Positions 32,992-44,608 of a stretch of 64,000 nucleotides of DNA are shown piece after piece. The position numbers and the translations under genes were made by a program. This DNA is from Datura wrightii (Eukaryota > Streptophyta > Magnoliopsida > Solanales > Solanaceae), in assembly GCA_035772735.1 (NCBI GenBank), contig JASDFA010000001.1, positions 76,348,001 through 76,412,000 on the forward strand, read 5' to 3'. Numbering within the stretch: position 1 is the first letter of the stretch; the number at the start of each line of letters is the position of its first letter. The notes beneath the pieces are model-generated. The model did no database searches, was not told where the DNA came from, and saw nothing but the letters and a program-made list of their open reading frames with translations.

Positions 32992-34220
32992 TGTTCCTGT
33001 CAAATCACACTGACAGTCCCAATGTTATTCAAATTAAAATTAGCTTCGACTAAGGTTGGGTTAAGCTAGGCCACCACACACTTAGTCTTTAGCCACAATT
33101 ACGACATTACGACAAGACAATTCTCACTTTCCAATTTACAAAAAACAACAACATGCCTCGTTCATTCAGAGAATTCGATGGAATAAATTCTACGTACTAC
33201 TCAGACTTCATACATCTAATCAAAATATCACCATCGATACCATTTCATCACATAGCACTTAGCAAAAAAAACTTCTCTCAACATAACCTATGCAATTCAC
33301 CAAGTTCTATGCAATTCAACAATTTCATTCTCCGAAAATCCATTGTTTACTTAGCATATTCACATCAAGACAACACAATTCACCTTACCCAACATGCCTA
33401 ACCCATAATTTCCACATTTTCAATCACATTTAGTTTCTTCGCAATCAAATTCTAACCCTAGCTACATATTTCACCAAAATTCGATTAAGCATGTATTTAT
33501 CGAGTTCATACAATCAAAATGATACTACGAACATCAATCAACAATAACTTAATGAATTCAAGCTCACTTTACAATTAGGGCAAGTTTTACTCACTTCACA
33601 TGCTCAAAATCGACAAATTTTGACAAGAATTGAGATGAAGTTAAAGAACATACCTTTAATTCGATGAAATTGAAGAAAAGTCGAAGAAAACTTGTGCCTA
33701 GGTCCGTGTCACATTGGGGAAGGGGAGTTTTTGGGCGTTTGTCGCGGAGGGGGTGAGAAATGAGTCAAAATTAAGGGAATTCGGGGTTAAAAAGGGAGAT
33801 TTTTGCGCGGATCACCCGGCGACCCGGTGTGACCCGTCGCGATTAAAGCCTCAATGTGTCACGGAGGGTAACGCGGAGCACCCCCTCCGTGACACGGAGC
33901 CAACGCGGAGGTATGCTGGAATTTTAAAAATTCGAAAATAACACCTCAACGTGTCACGGAGGGTAACGTGGAGGCCCTCCTACATGACACGGAGCCATCG
34001 CGCAGGCTCACTGTTTTGCCACTTTTTATTATTTTTCTCACCTCGATTTTTCCTTTGCGATCCTTTGCATTTTTTCCCTCCGTTCAACCTGAAATTCATC
34101 TCACAATAAGAAATTGGTTAGAATTCATAGGTTTCACATAAAATACAATTTTTGTTTTTATTTATATTTTTCTATTTTTTTCTTTTCTACTAAATCTACT
34201 CAAGTATTACAACAATTTCA
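32992..34220 (-). other. Pol-env leader of element D
   Basis: Noncoding, about 1.2 kb. The acceptor-like TGTGATTTGACAG ends at 32997, six bases before the env-like ATG. GC-rich inverted repeats lie at 33855-34010, the best with arms GTGTCACGGAGGG and CCCTCCGTGACAC (33856-33895). Confidence 0.65.
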
Positions 34221-34266
34221 CGGGTTGCCTCCCGTGCAGCGCCTGGTTTACTGTCGCGGCTCGACG
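34221..34266 (-). promoter_or_regulatory. Conserved post-pol motif with hairpin (D)
   Basis: Minus strand: GACGTCGAGCCGCGACAG, then GGCGCTGCACGGGAGGCAA and CCCG. The hairpin CACGGG-AGGCAA-CCCGTG is perfect and uses different pairs from G and C. Confidence 0.78.
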
Positions 34267-34280
34267 TCATTGAAGCTCAG

Positions 34281-35416
34281 TCATCCTCTAGGGTGAGGGA
34301 TGTCTTCTCTCGACTACCGTCCTCACCCCAGTAATGCTTACGTCACTGCCCATTAACTAAGAACGTGGCACGTCGATCTTCTTGCCACAACTCTACTGCC
34401 CCGTGCGGGGTCATTCTCACTACCTCAAATGGCCCTGACCATTTAGACCGCAGCTTCCCTGGAAACAGCTTCAATCTTGAATTGAAGAGCAACACTTTCT
34501 GCCTCGGCTAAAAAATACGATGCACCACATGCTTGTCGTGCCACCTCTTTATTTTTTCTTTGTAGTACTTGGCACTCTCATAAGCATGCCAACGAAACTA
34601 TTCAAGTTCGCTGAGTTGCATCAGCCTCTTCTTGCCCGCTAGCTCTAAGTCCATATTCAGTTTCCTCACGGCCCAGAAAGCTCGATGCTCTAGCTCCACT
34701 GGCAGATGACACGCTTTACCATAGACCAATCGGTATGGAGAAGTTCCAATCGGTGTCTTGTAAGCCGTTCTGTAAGCCCACAATGCATCATCGAGTTCTT
34801 GACCAATCACTACGTTGTGCATTCACTATTTTCTGAAGAATCTGCTTCACCTCTCTATTCGATACCTCCACTTGCCCAATAGTTTGGGGATGATATGCTG
34901 TTGCCACCTTGTGGCACTCCCCATACTTAGCTAGTAGCTTCTTGAAACTTGAATTTACAAAATGAGCCCTCCATCACTGATAATGGCTCGGGGTGTCCCG
35001 AACCTGGTGAGAATGTGTTTTTTCACAAATTTTGTTACCATCTTGTTGTCATTCCTGGGGCAAGCTATTGCTTCAACCCACTTTGATATATAATCAACGG
35101 CCACCAAGATGTAACGATTACCAAATGACGGTGGGAATGGGCCCATGAAATCTATGCCCCATACATCAAAGGTCTCCACTTCCAGTACATTCTGCAGCGG
35201 CATCTCTTGCCTCCTGCCAATTGTGCCTATCCGCTGACATCTATCGCACATTTTGACGTATGCCATAGAGTCTTTGGATAGTGTAGGCCAAAAGAAACCT
35301 GACTGTAGGACCTTGTGCGCTGTTCGCTTGCCTCCGTGGTGCCCTCCATACAATGAAGAGTGATAACTCCTCAAAACCTCTGCAATCTGGCTCTCCGGGA
35401 TGCATCTTCTCATCAC
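34281..35416 (-). pseudogene. pol: Integrase region of element D pol
   Basis: Starts with the zinc-binding part (HSSLYGGHHGGKRTAHKVLQ ... MCDRCQRIG, an HHCC pattern). Then the catalytic core: Asp in WGIDFMGPFPPSFGNRY, Asp in AIISDGG. A frameshift follows DGG (near 34965); the Glu segment lies in the damaged stretch 34830-34950. The frame resumes as LDDALWAYRTAYKTPIGTSP, GKACHLPVELEHRAFWAVRK, breaks again near 34598, and ends with the conserved pol tail and TGA at 34281-34283. The N-terminal zinc part is better kept than in A. Confidence 0.84.
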
Positions 35417-36930
35417 CTGATCCGGTCCCTATTTAGACAAGTATGGCTCATCCCAAATAAAATAGCGGCAATCATGCCTCAATTTTTTTCTCTGCTAAGC
35501 CGTAGCCTCTGGTGGATAGACTCCACTCACTAGCAAGTTCACTATGTCTGCATACCAGGGAACCTCAGCTTCCCCTATTGCCAAGAGCTGCTCATCCGGG
35601 AACTCCTCTTTGATGTTATCACCTTCCTTCACATGCGACTGGCTTTCCAATCGCGATAGGTAATCTGCCACCTGATTTTCGCTCCCCTTTCTGTCCTTAA
35701 TTTCTAGGTCAAACTCTTGCAAAAACAGAATCCATCTGATCAGCCTGGGCTTTGCATCCTTCTTGTTAAACAAATACCAAATCGCTGCATGATTGGTATA
35801 CACCACTACTCTCAAACCCACCAAATAGGACCTGAATTTATCAAATGCAAACACCAATGCTAGCATCTCTTTCTCTGTGACTGTATAATTACTTTGGGCA
35901 GTGTTCAGTGTTTTGCTTGCATAATGAATAGAATGAAAGATTCTATTTCTCCGCTGCCCCAATACGGCTCCCACAGCCACATCGCTTGCATCACACATCA
36001 GTTCAAATGGTTGTTCCCAATCCGGCGAAATAAGGATAGGTGCTTCTATCAATTCTGCTTCAACTCCTCGAATGCTTTGACACACTCATCATCCAACTCA
36101 AACTTCACCTCTTTTTCTAGCAATCTGCATAATGGTCTAGAAATTTTGGAGAAGTTTTTGATGAACAGTCTGTAGAACCCTGCATGCCCAAGAAAACTGC
36201 GAACACCCTTCACCGACACAGGTGGTGGTAGCTTCTCAATAACTTCGATCTTAGCACGATCGACCTCCATCCCCTTGCAAGACACTTTATGGCCAAGGAC
36301 GATACCCTCCTTGACTAAGAAATGACATTTCTCCCAGTTGAGTACAAGGTTGAATTCTTCGCAGCGAGCTAGCACTCTGTCAAGATTTTGCAAACAAGTA
36401 GCAAACGAATTACCGAAAACAGAAAAATCATCCATAAATACCTCAATGAAATCCTCCACCATGTCATGGAAGATAGCTATCATGCATCTCTGGAATGTGG
36501 CGGGTGCATTGCATAACCCAAATGGCATCCGCCTAAAAGCATATGTCCCATAAGGACAGGTGAAAGTAGTCTTCTCCTGATCCTCCGGTGCTATGGCTAT
36601 TTGGTTATAGCCAGAGTACCCATCAAGGAAACAATGATATTCTTGTCCAGCCAACCTATCCAATATCTGATCAATGAACGGGATAGGATAGTGATCTTTC
36701 CTTGTGGCTTCATTAAGCTTTCTATAGTCCATGCAAATCCGCCAGCCTGTGATGGTTTGTGTAGGGATCAACTCATTTTTTTCATTGGTGACCATGGTCA
36801 TCCCTCCTTTCTTAGGAACGCACTGAATGGGGCTGACCCATTCACTGTCCGAGATAGGATAGACCACACCTGCATCAAGCCACTTAATTATTTATTTCCT
36901 AACCACATCCTTCATTGCTGGGTTTAACCT
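35417..36930 (-). pseudogene. pol: Reverse transcriptase and RNase H of element D pol
   Basis: RT from VVYPISDSEWVSPIQCVPKKG through WRICMDYRKLNEATRKDHYP, FLDGYSGYNQIAIAPEDQ, MPFGLCNAPATFQRCM and VFMDDFSVFGNSFATCL to KVSCKGMEVDRAKIEV, FLGHAGFYRLFIKNFSKISR is one clean frame of 272 codons (36867-36049). A short frame slip near 36060 leads to RNase H: FELMCDASDVAVGAVLGQR, TEKEMLALVFAFDKF, then YTNHAAIWYLF, where the usual catalytic TDHA Asp is Asn, and ENQVADYLSRLE. A TAG near 35495 breaks the link to integrase. The RT part is the best preserved enzyme in the window; the Asn replacement would be expected to disable RNase H. Confidence 0.88.
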
Positions 36931-38300
36931 TCGCTGAGGTTGAACAGTTGGCTTTGCTCCTGTCTCCATGAAAATTCTGTGTGTGCAAAAAGCTGGATTG
37001 ATACCCTGAATATCTGACATTTGCCAGCCCATTGCTTTCTTCCTTTTTCTGAGGACACCCAATGCTTCCTTTTCCTGTGCCTCCATCATTTCTGCGGAAA
37101 TGATGACTGGCAAAGTATCATCTTCCCCCAAAAAGACATATTTTAAATGGGGAGGCAATTCTTTCAATTCCAGCTTTGGTGCTTCCTCAATAGATGGTTT
37201 CGGCAATTGTTCCAGAGACCTCATTAGAGACTGAAATTCCTGCTTCCTGGGATGCCTTTGTGGCTCATTCAACATTTGCACCACCTCATAAGCATCTCTA
37301 TCTCCGAAATGATCGGAGTTCATCAACACTCTTTCCAATGGGTCTCGAGATTCAACAATTTGACGAATTTCTACTTTATCAAGCACATTGATTACTGAAA
37401 GCTCCTCATGTATGGCCGGCAGCTTCATGGACTTAAATACATCAAATACCTCCACCTTGTCGTGTGCCCGCATGGTTAGCTGCCCTGCAGCTACATCAAT
37501 CAGTGCTTTCCCGGTCGCTAAGAAAGGACGTCCCAAAATAAATGGGACTTCCGCATCCAGATCAAAATCCAGCACAATGAAGTCAACCGGGAAGATAAGG
37601 GAGCCCACTTGCACCAGCACATCCTCCACAATGCCATCTGGTCTGGCCAAAGAACGATCCGCTAGTTGCAAGATCACTGTTGTCGGTCTAGGACTGCCTA
37701 GCCCCAATTTCTTGAATACCGATGTCGGCATCAAGTTAATGCTCGCTCCCAAATCACATAATCCACGAGCTCGGATACTCTGCCCAATTGTAAGTTGAAT
37801 TGTAAAGCTCCCAGGGTCTTTGAGCTTTGTGGGCAACCTATTTTGTATCCGGGAAGTGCACTCCTCCGTAAGCGCCACTGTAGCGTACTCCGTCAACCTG
37901 CTTTTGTTCACCATGATATCCTTGATATATTTTGCGTACTTCGGCACTCCCTGCAAAACATCAACAAGAGGTAAATTAATGTGTACCTGTTTAAGCACCT
38001 CCATGAACTTTTTGAAACACGCTTCCTCCTTGTGTTTCGTTAATCTTTGAGGGAACAGGGGTGGTGGTCTTTCTGGTTCAGCTTCCTTCTCCTTCCCCCT
38101 ATCATCATTGTGTTCCCTCTGATTCTTGCTCCCGAATGCTGTGGTGGTCTTTCTGGTTCCACCTCCTTGAGTTGTAAACCACTCCTTGTGGTCACTGCAT
38201 TCACTTGCTTGGGGTTCGGGTCAGTGTCACTCGGAAGTCCTCCTCACGGCCTAGTGTTCTGAGCTCCAGCTAGTTGCCCAAACTGGTACTCCAATGCCTT
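36892..38300 (-). pseudogene. Protease region of element D
   Basis: A 370-codon frame (38004-36892) starts in HINLPLVDVLQGVPKYAKYI and holds the aspartic protease: LCDLGASINLMPTSVFKKLG, TTVILQLADRSLARPDGIVE, DVLVQVGSLIFPVDFIVLDF and VPFILGRPFLATGKALIDV. The linker to RT follows (LELKELPPHLKYVFLGEDDT, MGWQMSDIQGINPAFCTHRI). Upstream, 38004-38300, is the Pro/Glu-rich spacer with one frameshift. The frame ends at a TAA near 36892 just before RT, in WL-I-KEVVRK text where RT normally continues, so only this stop separates protease from RT. Confidence 0.86.
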
Positions 38301-39640
38301 TGTAGCTAACTGATTGTTCTTTACATCGGTTGCCAATTTCACATAGTCAGCCGGCAATTGAGCTTGGTTAGCTATCATCGTTTTGAACATTTCCTCAATA
38401 ATGGGTGATGGTGGTGGAGGAGGTGCATTGTTGCTTCTGTATTGTGACTGATAGTGCTGCTGCCCTCCTTGATTTCTTTGTGCTCCCTGACTCGAACTCT
38501 GCCCTTGATGGCTGTTACTACCCCAAGAGAAATTCGGGTGACTCCTCCAATTAGAGTTGTAGTTGTTGCCATACTGTTGGTGATTATTTCTCTGTACATT
38601 ACCAACATAGTTTACTGAATCAGGATTCGCACCACAACACTCAGCTAGGTGTTCATTACTGCTGCACACTTCACACCAAATCTGCTGCACTACATTCACT
38701 GGGGCTTGAGAATATTCATGCTCATATTGCTGAAGTGGGTATTGAGTTGATTCTGTAACGCAGCTATCTGTGCAGTGATAGCTGTAAAACAATCCACTTC
38801 CAAGACTCCTGCCGCTTTCCTTGTTCCTCCTCTAGAAGAGTCCGCATTCCACTCTAGATTTCCCTACGAAATACGGTTCAACAAAGTATACAGCTCCTCA
38901 TAAGTTTTTTCTAATGCTTGTCTCCCAGCTGCTGAGTCTAGCAAGATTTTTGTGTGGGGTTCCAAACCCTCTATGAAAGTATGCACCAGCACATCATTGG
39001 ATTGGTGATGATGAGGACTATCCCGCAACATAGATTTGAATCATTCACAAGCTTGATACAGATTCTCCCCCTCTCTTTGTTTAAAACTTAGAATTTGACT
39101 TCTATGTCTTGCTATTTTACTGGATGGAAAGAACCGTATCAAGAATTTCTTTGCAAGATCATCCCAAGTAGTGATGGAATTAGGTGGCTTAGCTTTCAGC
39201 CATCTCTTTGCTTCTCCCAAAAGTGAAAATGGGAACAATGTAAGCGTGACATAATCGGGTGACACTCCAGCGGGGATGTAAGTGTCACTTATCTCCAAAA
39301 AGTTTTGGAGATGTTGTTGTGGATCCTCGTGAGGGAGACCTGTGAATTGCCCGCTGGTGTGCAACAATTGCACCATATTCTGTTTAAGCTCGAACCTCCC
39401 TCCTGGCTCAGGTTTGTGAATGCTAGATGTAACATTGTTAGCATGTGGGATTGCCACTTCACGAAATGGCCTAGCTGCCATTTCTTCGGGCACTAACACT
39501 GCCCTTACAATGGGTGGATTCTGTTGTTGCTCCAGGATTGTCTGTCTGAGCAACTGCAGCTTTCTCTCTAGAGCTTCTCTCCTTTGACGATGGAATTGTC
39601 TTTCCGGCTCTGAATGTGAATCCACCAGCTCCTTGTCCCT
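38244..39640 (-). pseudogene. gag: Gag of element D
   Basis: The frame opens without an ATG: after TGA at about 39640 it reads LARDKELVDSHSEPERQFHR and only reaches Met at MAARPFREVAIP. Helical, Gln/Arg-rich N-terminus, then the capsid: MVQLLHTSGQFTGLPHEDPQ, LFPFSLLGEAKRWLKAKPPN, WDDLAKKFLIRFFPSSK. A Trp-to-Cys change and an Arg-to-stop change (TGA at 39041) end the first frame at YQACE. The rest is readable to the zinc knuckle CEVCSSNEHLAECC (CX2CX4HX4C, near 38670) and the Asn/Gln-rich tail. Gag is the particle protein and RNA binder. F (54575) is the closest relative. Confidence 0.85.
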
Positions 39641-39753
39641 TGCCAGTGTTCAACAGAATTCAATATCTGCAAAAGACAAGCTAAGACCAAGTTGTCAACA
39701 CTAATAAGAAATCGTAAACTAACACTTAAGAAAACTATTTTACCAATTGCCAG

Positions 39754-39771
39754 TCCCCGGCAACAGCGCCA
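39754..39771 (-). promoter_or_regulatory. Primer binding site of element D (tRNA-Asp)
   Basis: TGGCGCTGTTGCCGGGGA on the minus strand, six bases after the 5' LTR. One mismatch to the complement of the tRNA-Asp 3' end. Confidence 0.9.
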
Positions 39772-39777
39772 AAAACT

Positions 39778-41191
39778 TGTTTGGTGGTTTGGAATGCTTA
39801 CACGCAAGTGCACGTGGTCGAAAAAGTAGTAAAATGGCTAGAGTAGCCAAGTATCGATCCCACAGGGACTGGACCAAGGTAATAATCTAATTAAGTATTA
39901 ATAAACTCTAACTCTAATAATGCAGACAACAGTTTCAAGAAGATTTTGGGAGTTTGTTTCCTAATTTAAATTAATCTAAAACAAATGTACAATTTGAGTC
40001 TGAACTATAGTAATGAGCATGCTGAGGCTAAAACAAACATGCAGGGAAGCAATTTATTGATACAAATTGGTTAATCTTTCCTTCGGTTGCTAGTCAAGAA
40101 TTATTGCCTATGGATTAAAACTCTCGTATTTAACCCAACTTAAAAATCATGAACCTTCCACCTACATTTCTATGATAAGAAGAAATTCATGTTCTAGCCA
40201 TACGAAACCGATTCCTTAATTGACTAATACGACTTTCAGATATATTTCTTTTTTGAAGGTAAATCAATTCTCAATTTTCCCAAACCAAGAAGAGATCATA
40301 TCCTATTAATTCACAACTTTCCAATTTCTTTCTCTTTCGAGCGCAAACCAGATTTTTTAGATATACATTAATATTGGCCAAACATTAATACAGTAGAAAC
40401 AACAATTAATAGAACAACCATGGAAGAAGAGATGAAAAACCAAGATGATCAATAATTACATTCCACTACAAATGTTCTTAACCTCAGCAAGAAGTGAATT
40501 TAGCCACTCATTTGTGGATTAAACATTGTTAAATAAGTGTAAATCATACAAATAATTGAAATAAGGAAGAAAAAGATAAAGAAGAACCCTAAGAATTTCG
40601 TCCCCTCAACTGCCTGTAACCCACTTTCTTGCTCAACCAAGTCAGAATAATTAAAAATAAACCTAAGTGTGCTATTTATACTAGTGGGAATTTTTCCTGG
40701 AATAACAAGCAACTTGTCACGGAGTGCATCGCGGAGCACTACCTCCGTGGCATGCCACAAACGTGGAACCTCACTGGAATCTGGTCCTCCAGGTAATTAT
40801 GCCCAAAGTGCCACGGTGTGCAACGCGGGGCTTGGCCAACGTGCCATGACCCTAATGCGGACCCTCACTGGAACTTGGCCTATTTTAATCCTCCGGGGCA
40901 GAATGCATCCGCGATGGCTGCGTGACACGGCTCCATCGCGGAGCCCCTTAATTTGCTGCATGACCTTGGCCTTTTCCACTGCTCGCTTCCGAGCCCGTTC
41001 CCAATTTCTCCCAACATGCATCTTAGCTTCCTAAAATTACATTTTTCCTGCAAAACAACACTAATCAGGTTGGTTAGTATAAATTCACATTTTAACTACA
41101 AATCACATGAGAATGTACAAATATCAATGGATAAACAAGACGAAATGAAGCATTTGAGTATCACTTGGGCATATAATTCTGCCCAAGATCA
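39778..41191 (-). repeat. Element D right (5') LTR, 1414 bp
   Basis: TG...CA ends; TATA-like box at 40673-40680 (minus); GC-rich repeats at about 40716-40945; LTR-start hairpin at 41164-41187. Same family as the LTRs of F in the opposite orientation. Confidence 0.92.
40673..40680 (-). promoter_or_regulatory. TATA-like box, D right LTR
   Basis: TATAAATA followed by GCACACTTAGG on the minus strand. As the 5' LTR this would be the active promoter of D. Confidence 0.6.
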
Positions 41192-42045
41192 CAATTCAAC
41201 TACATGTATGTGGTTTACGAGGTTTGTGCTCTTGATTAGGGACTTTTATACCTTTAATCATTTAACCTAACTTAGCTTCACAACTACTTCTACGAGTGGT
41301 GGAGTGACAATTTAAGCTGGTGTCTTACTATCATCCCATTTTATCAACCAAGCAAGGCAATTTAGGTATATTATTTATCCTAATTGTGAATCATATCGAA
41401 AGATAAGAACTTGCTCCGTACATTCCTATTTTCTTGCCTAGGGTTACTCTTTCAAGCTTTTACCTAGATTAACATGTATGTTTTAATGGTGATCAAGCAT
41501 AAAAACAACCATAATAAAGAATGTAAGACAAAACAACAATTAACAACTCAAACCAAAATGAATTCATGCATTACAATCATATCACGTGGCCTCAACCCTA
41601 AGGGAAGGGTTTTAGCCACTCATGTTCATACAATAAATTAAAAACATCATTAAAGTAGAGCACTTACAAGAATAGATAAAAAAGAATGTAAGATTAGTGA
41701 ACCCTAGGTGAGTTCTTCACTTCTCCCTTTGCTCCTCTATGGTTTCCAGAAAATATTTCGTGACAAATGATTTTGGGAGCTAAGGGTTTAATTTATATTA
41801 AATGGGAATTTTGCACTTTTTGGCCTGTCATGGAATGTCTTCGTGGCACGGAGGTAAACACCCCAATTTTCCTCCGTGACACGGAGGTAACGCGGATGCC
41901 CACTAGATTGTATCTTCTCGGCAGGCCTTGTGCAAGGCACCTGCGCATCGCCCGACATGGCACGCTATTGGTCGCGCCATGCGCCTGCCGTGGCATGTTG
42001 CCTGTCGTTTATGGCGTATCTTGGCAGCCTCCTCGTGCGCGCAGC
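41192..42045 (-). repeat. Element C left LTR, piece 2
   Basis: Starts with the second CAATT copy and ends with GCAGC, the target site of E. It matches 62958-63813 in the right LTR of C. Contains a TATA-like ATATAAATT (minus, about 41790-41797) and GC-rich repeats at 41825-42045. Confidence 0.9.
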
Positions 42046-42493
42046 TGATCACGAGCAAAAATATATGCCCGAGATACGCTTTACGACTTAAATTAGTCTT
42101 GTTTATCTAAGATTATTGTATACATTTTCATGTAATTTTAGATAAAGTAAAGATATGTGCTAACCAACATGATTAGCCTTTGTTTTGTAGGTTTTGATGA
42201 CTTTTGAGCAACTAATCCATGAGTTGGTGAAGTAGAGGCTTGGAAACGGAATCAACACGCGAACGTCGGTAAAGAGGAGGCACAAAACAGCCCACCGGCA
42301 CGTCGACAAGGTGCCATGGCAGGCAGGCCGCTCACAACAGCCCACCTGCGCGTTGGCAACGTGCCACAGCAGGTGGCCTCCGCGACCAAGGGCTGCCAAC
42401 GCGCTGCCCAAGCAGCGTGACACGCTGCCAACGCGGCAGGGTGCTGCCCAGGCCAGTTTTGGGTGATTTTCCAGAGGGCTTCCGCGTCCGTAG

Positions 42494-42535
42494 CGTGTCA
42501 CGGAGGCCGTGCTCCGTGATGCACTCCGTGACACG
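42494..42535. repeat. Perfect GC-rich inverted repeat upstream of TATA (E)
   Basis: Arms CGTGTCACGGAG (42494-42505) and CTCCGTGACACG (42524-42535), 18-base loop containing GTGCTCC. It lies 33 bases before the TATA-like box; the 3' LTR copy is at about 47015-47056. Confidence 0.85.
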
Positions 42536-42567
42536 TTGCTTGTTATTCCGGGAAAGAGTCCTACTAC

Positions 42568-42575
42568 TATAAATA
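42568..42575 (+). promoter_or_regulatory. TATA-like box, E 5' LTR
   Basis: TATAAATA followed by GCACACTTAGG. As the 5' LTR it is the likely promoter of the intact ORF. Confidence 0.65.
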
Positions 42576-43491
42576 GCACACTTAGGTTTATTTTTTAGAA
42601 TTCAGACTTGGTGGAACAAGGACGTGTGTTACAGGCAGTTGAGGGACGAAAAAGCTAAGGGTTTTTCTCTCTTTCTTTCTTCTTTCAATCAATTGTTTGT
42701 ATGATTAACACTTGTTTTGGGATGATTAATCCACAAATGAGTGGTTAATTCTCTTCCTTGCTGAGGTTATGAACAATGGTGATGAATTTTGATTATTGAA
42801 TTGTATGGTTTTTCATCTTCTTCTTCTATGTTGTTCTATTAATTCTTGTTTCTACTGCATTAGTGTGTGGCCGACATTAATGTACATCTAAAAAGTTCGA
42901 TTTCACTCGAGAGAGCACGAAATTGGAAAGTTGTGAATTAATAGGGTATTGTTCTTAACTTGATTTGGGAAAATTGGGTTTTGATGTGCTTTCCTGATAG
43001 AAATATACTTGAAAGCCGTATTAGTCAATTTAGGAACCGGAATTGTATTGCGAGGTCATAAATTGCATTTGATCACAGAAATGTAGACGGATGGTTTATG
43101 ATTCTTAAGTGAGATTAAATACGAGAGTTTTAATCTCTAGGCTAATGTTCTTGGCTAGCAACAGGAAGAGAAGAATAACCGAATTATGATTATAATCAAG
43201 TTCATTACTTGTTCTTAACCTTGGCATGCTCATATCCATAGTTTCAATTCAAAGTAGATATTTGTTAATAGTTTTAGTATATAATTTATAAACAAAAATT
43301 ATTTAACTTTTGGTTATGTTGTTGTCAGCATATATAGAAGTAAGATAGAATATAGTATACTTGAGCAATTTTTACTTATCCAGAGTCTCCTTGGTTCGAT
43401 ACTTGGCTTACTTAGCCACTTTATTACTTGTTTGACCACGTGCACTTGCGTGTCGGTTTTTAACCCTATAGCAAACCACCGGACAAGTTTT

Positions 43492-43509
43492 TGGCGCCGT
43501 TGCCGGGGA
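43492..43509 (+). promoter_or_regulatory. Primer binding site of element E (tRNA-Asp)
   Basis: TGGCGCCGTTGCCGGGGA, a perfect 18-base complement to the 3' end of plant tRNA-Asp (including CCA), six bases after the LTR. Confidence 0.93.
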
Positions 43510-43651
43510 GACTTGGCAATAGGTGAATTTGTTTTAAGCGTAATTTACTGTATTTTTATTTTTCTCAAGTGCTGAAAACTTAGTCTTAGTGTTTGTTTTA
43601 ATTCTTTTGCATTTTACTTTTTCTTTTTCTTTTTCGAATACCCTTATTGAC

Positions 43652-44599
43652 ATGACATCGTGGAACATAAATGGTTTCAATGGTGGATACTCATATTTTA
43701 GTGAATCTTGTCTGAATTGCGGAGGACACCACTTGTGGCAACAATGTAACACGTGTAATATATGTGGTGGTCAAGATGGCCATTGGGATGACTGTCCGAA
43801 TGCATATTCCCCTCCCCCAAGCCCCTACTATGATCCTTCTGTTGTTTTTCCTGAATATAGGCATGCTGAAAATGAGGACTTGGGACGCCAAGCTCGAATA
43901 GAAGACATGATGAAACAACTCTTGGAGCAATCAGAAGCAATTAAGGAGGCGATGGCAGTATTGAGAATTCAGCAAGAAGAGAATGCAGAGGCTCTAGAAA
44001 GGATGAGCATCAAATTCGCGGAGATGATCGCTGAAGCCGAAGCGTGTGATAAATCGCAGGCAACAGTTTTAGCCGATATTCAAGAGGAACTACAAGAGGA
44101 AGACAAGGGTGAATTTTTGGAGGAAGCCCAACAATCAGAATCTCTTGAGTGCCCCTGTGATGGGCTCACACTTATGGAAAATCCATTCATGGAAGAAGAG
44201 ATAGAGTACCCCCCATTTGACATTAATGCAGAGATAGATGTCGATGCTGAGAAGGGGTATACAAGTAAGGAGGTCAAGCACAATGCAGTTTCAGAGTTGA
44301 GGTGTATTGGACCACACTCTACTCATTTTTCGACATTAAGTTTGGTGGACAACATAGAAAGAGAGTCTTCCAAGCTTATAGAGAAATGTCTAGAGGAGGA
44401 CCAAGCACCATATATTTTGAAATTTGCCAATGCGGAGAGGCAAAATGACTTCGCTTACTTGAGGGCCAATAAGTTAAAAAGGCAACACCTACTGTTTGGT
44501 CCTTACAATTTTTCACCACCACCCCTGGAGCATAAGAGGAAATTAGAGAAGAAATTAGGGGTGAGATTCATATCCTCAAGGTGGAGGAAAAAGCGGTGA
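43652..44599 (+). CDS. Zinc-knuckle, coiled-coil protein of element E (unknown function)
   Basis: 315 codons, ATG at 43652 to TGA at 44597; the only intact long ORF of any element here. The frame is open further upstream, but the first ATG is MTSWNINGF. Residues 20-50 hold two zinc-knuckle-like motifs, CLNCGGHHLWQQC and CNICGGQDGHWDDC, the second resembling the Gag knuckle CEVCGSNEHSAEC of F. Then a Pro/Tyr-rich stretch, and about residues 78-165 an acidic, heptad-like Leu/Ile/Glu region (DMMKQLLEQSEAIKEAMAVL). A further acidic part and a basic tail follow (HKRKLEKKLG ... SSRWRKKR). No capsid, protease or polymerase motif is visible. It could be an RNA-binding adaptor or a shrunken, re-ordered Gag that packages E RNA into particles made by D-like elements. 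That role is inference; I do not recognise the family. Confidence 0.85.
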   Translation: MTSWNINGFNGGYSYFSESCLNCGGHHLWQQCNTCNICGGQDGHWDDCPNAYSPPPSPYYDPSVVFPEYRHAENEDLGRQARIEDMMKQLLEQSEAIKEAMAVLRIQQEENAEALERMSIKFAEMIAEAEACDKSQATVLADIQEELQEEDKGEFLEEAQQSESLECPCDGLTLMENPFMEEEIEYPPFDINAEIDVDAEKGYTSKEVKHNAVSELRCIGPHSTHFSTLSLVDNIERESSKLIEKCLEEDQAPYILKFANAERQNDFAYLRANKLKRQHLLFGPYNFSPPPLEHKRKLEKKLGVRFISSRWRKKR

Positions 44600-44608
44600 A
44601 ACTAGATA

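Larger units (their letters stand above)
28524..41191 (-). mobile_element. Element D: full-length Athila-like retrotransposon (12.67 kb)
   Basis: Complete on both ends: LTRs 28524-29998 and 39778-41191, with perfect CAATT target duplications (28519-28523, 41192-41196). Minus-strand order from the right: 5' LTR, tRNA-Asp primer site, gag, protease, RT, RNase H, integrase, post-pol motif, leader, env-like ORF, 3' noncoding region, polypurine tract, 3' LTR. All domains are present but carry stops and frameshifts. About 50 differences between the LTRs by eye (roughly 96% identical) suggest an older insertion than E. Confidence 0.93.
42046..43485 (+). repeat. Element E 5' LTR (1440 bp)
   Basis: Starts TGATCACGAGC and ends CACCGGACA. 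LTR-start hairpin at 42050-42073, GC-rich inverted repeats at 42290-42535, TATA-like box at 42568, and the near-end text GGTTCGATACTTGGCTTA. Confidence 0.93.

Noticed and set aside
43492..43509. A tRNA-Asp gene
   Set aside because: Only the 18-base complement to the tRNA 3' end is present; no cloverleaf or anticodon arm follows.
43589..43651. Upstream extension of the E ORF giving a hydrophobic, signal-peptide-like start
   Set aside because: That extension needs a GTG start. The first ATG is 43652, and the upstream text is a T-rich untranslated stretch also found before other ORFs.
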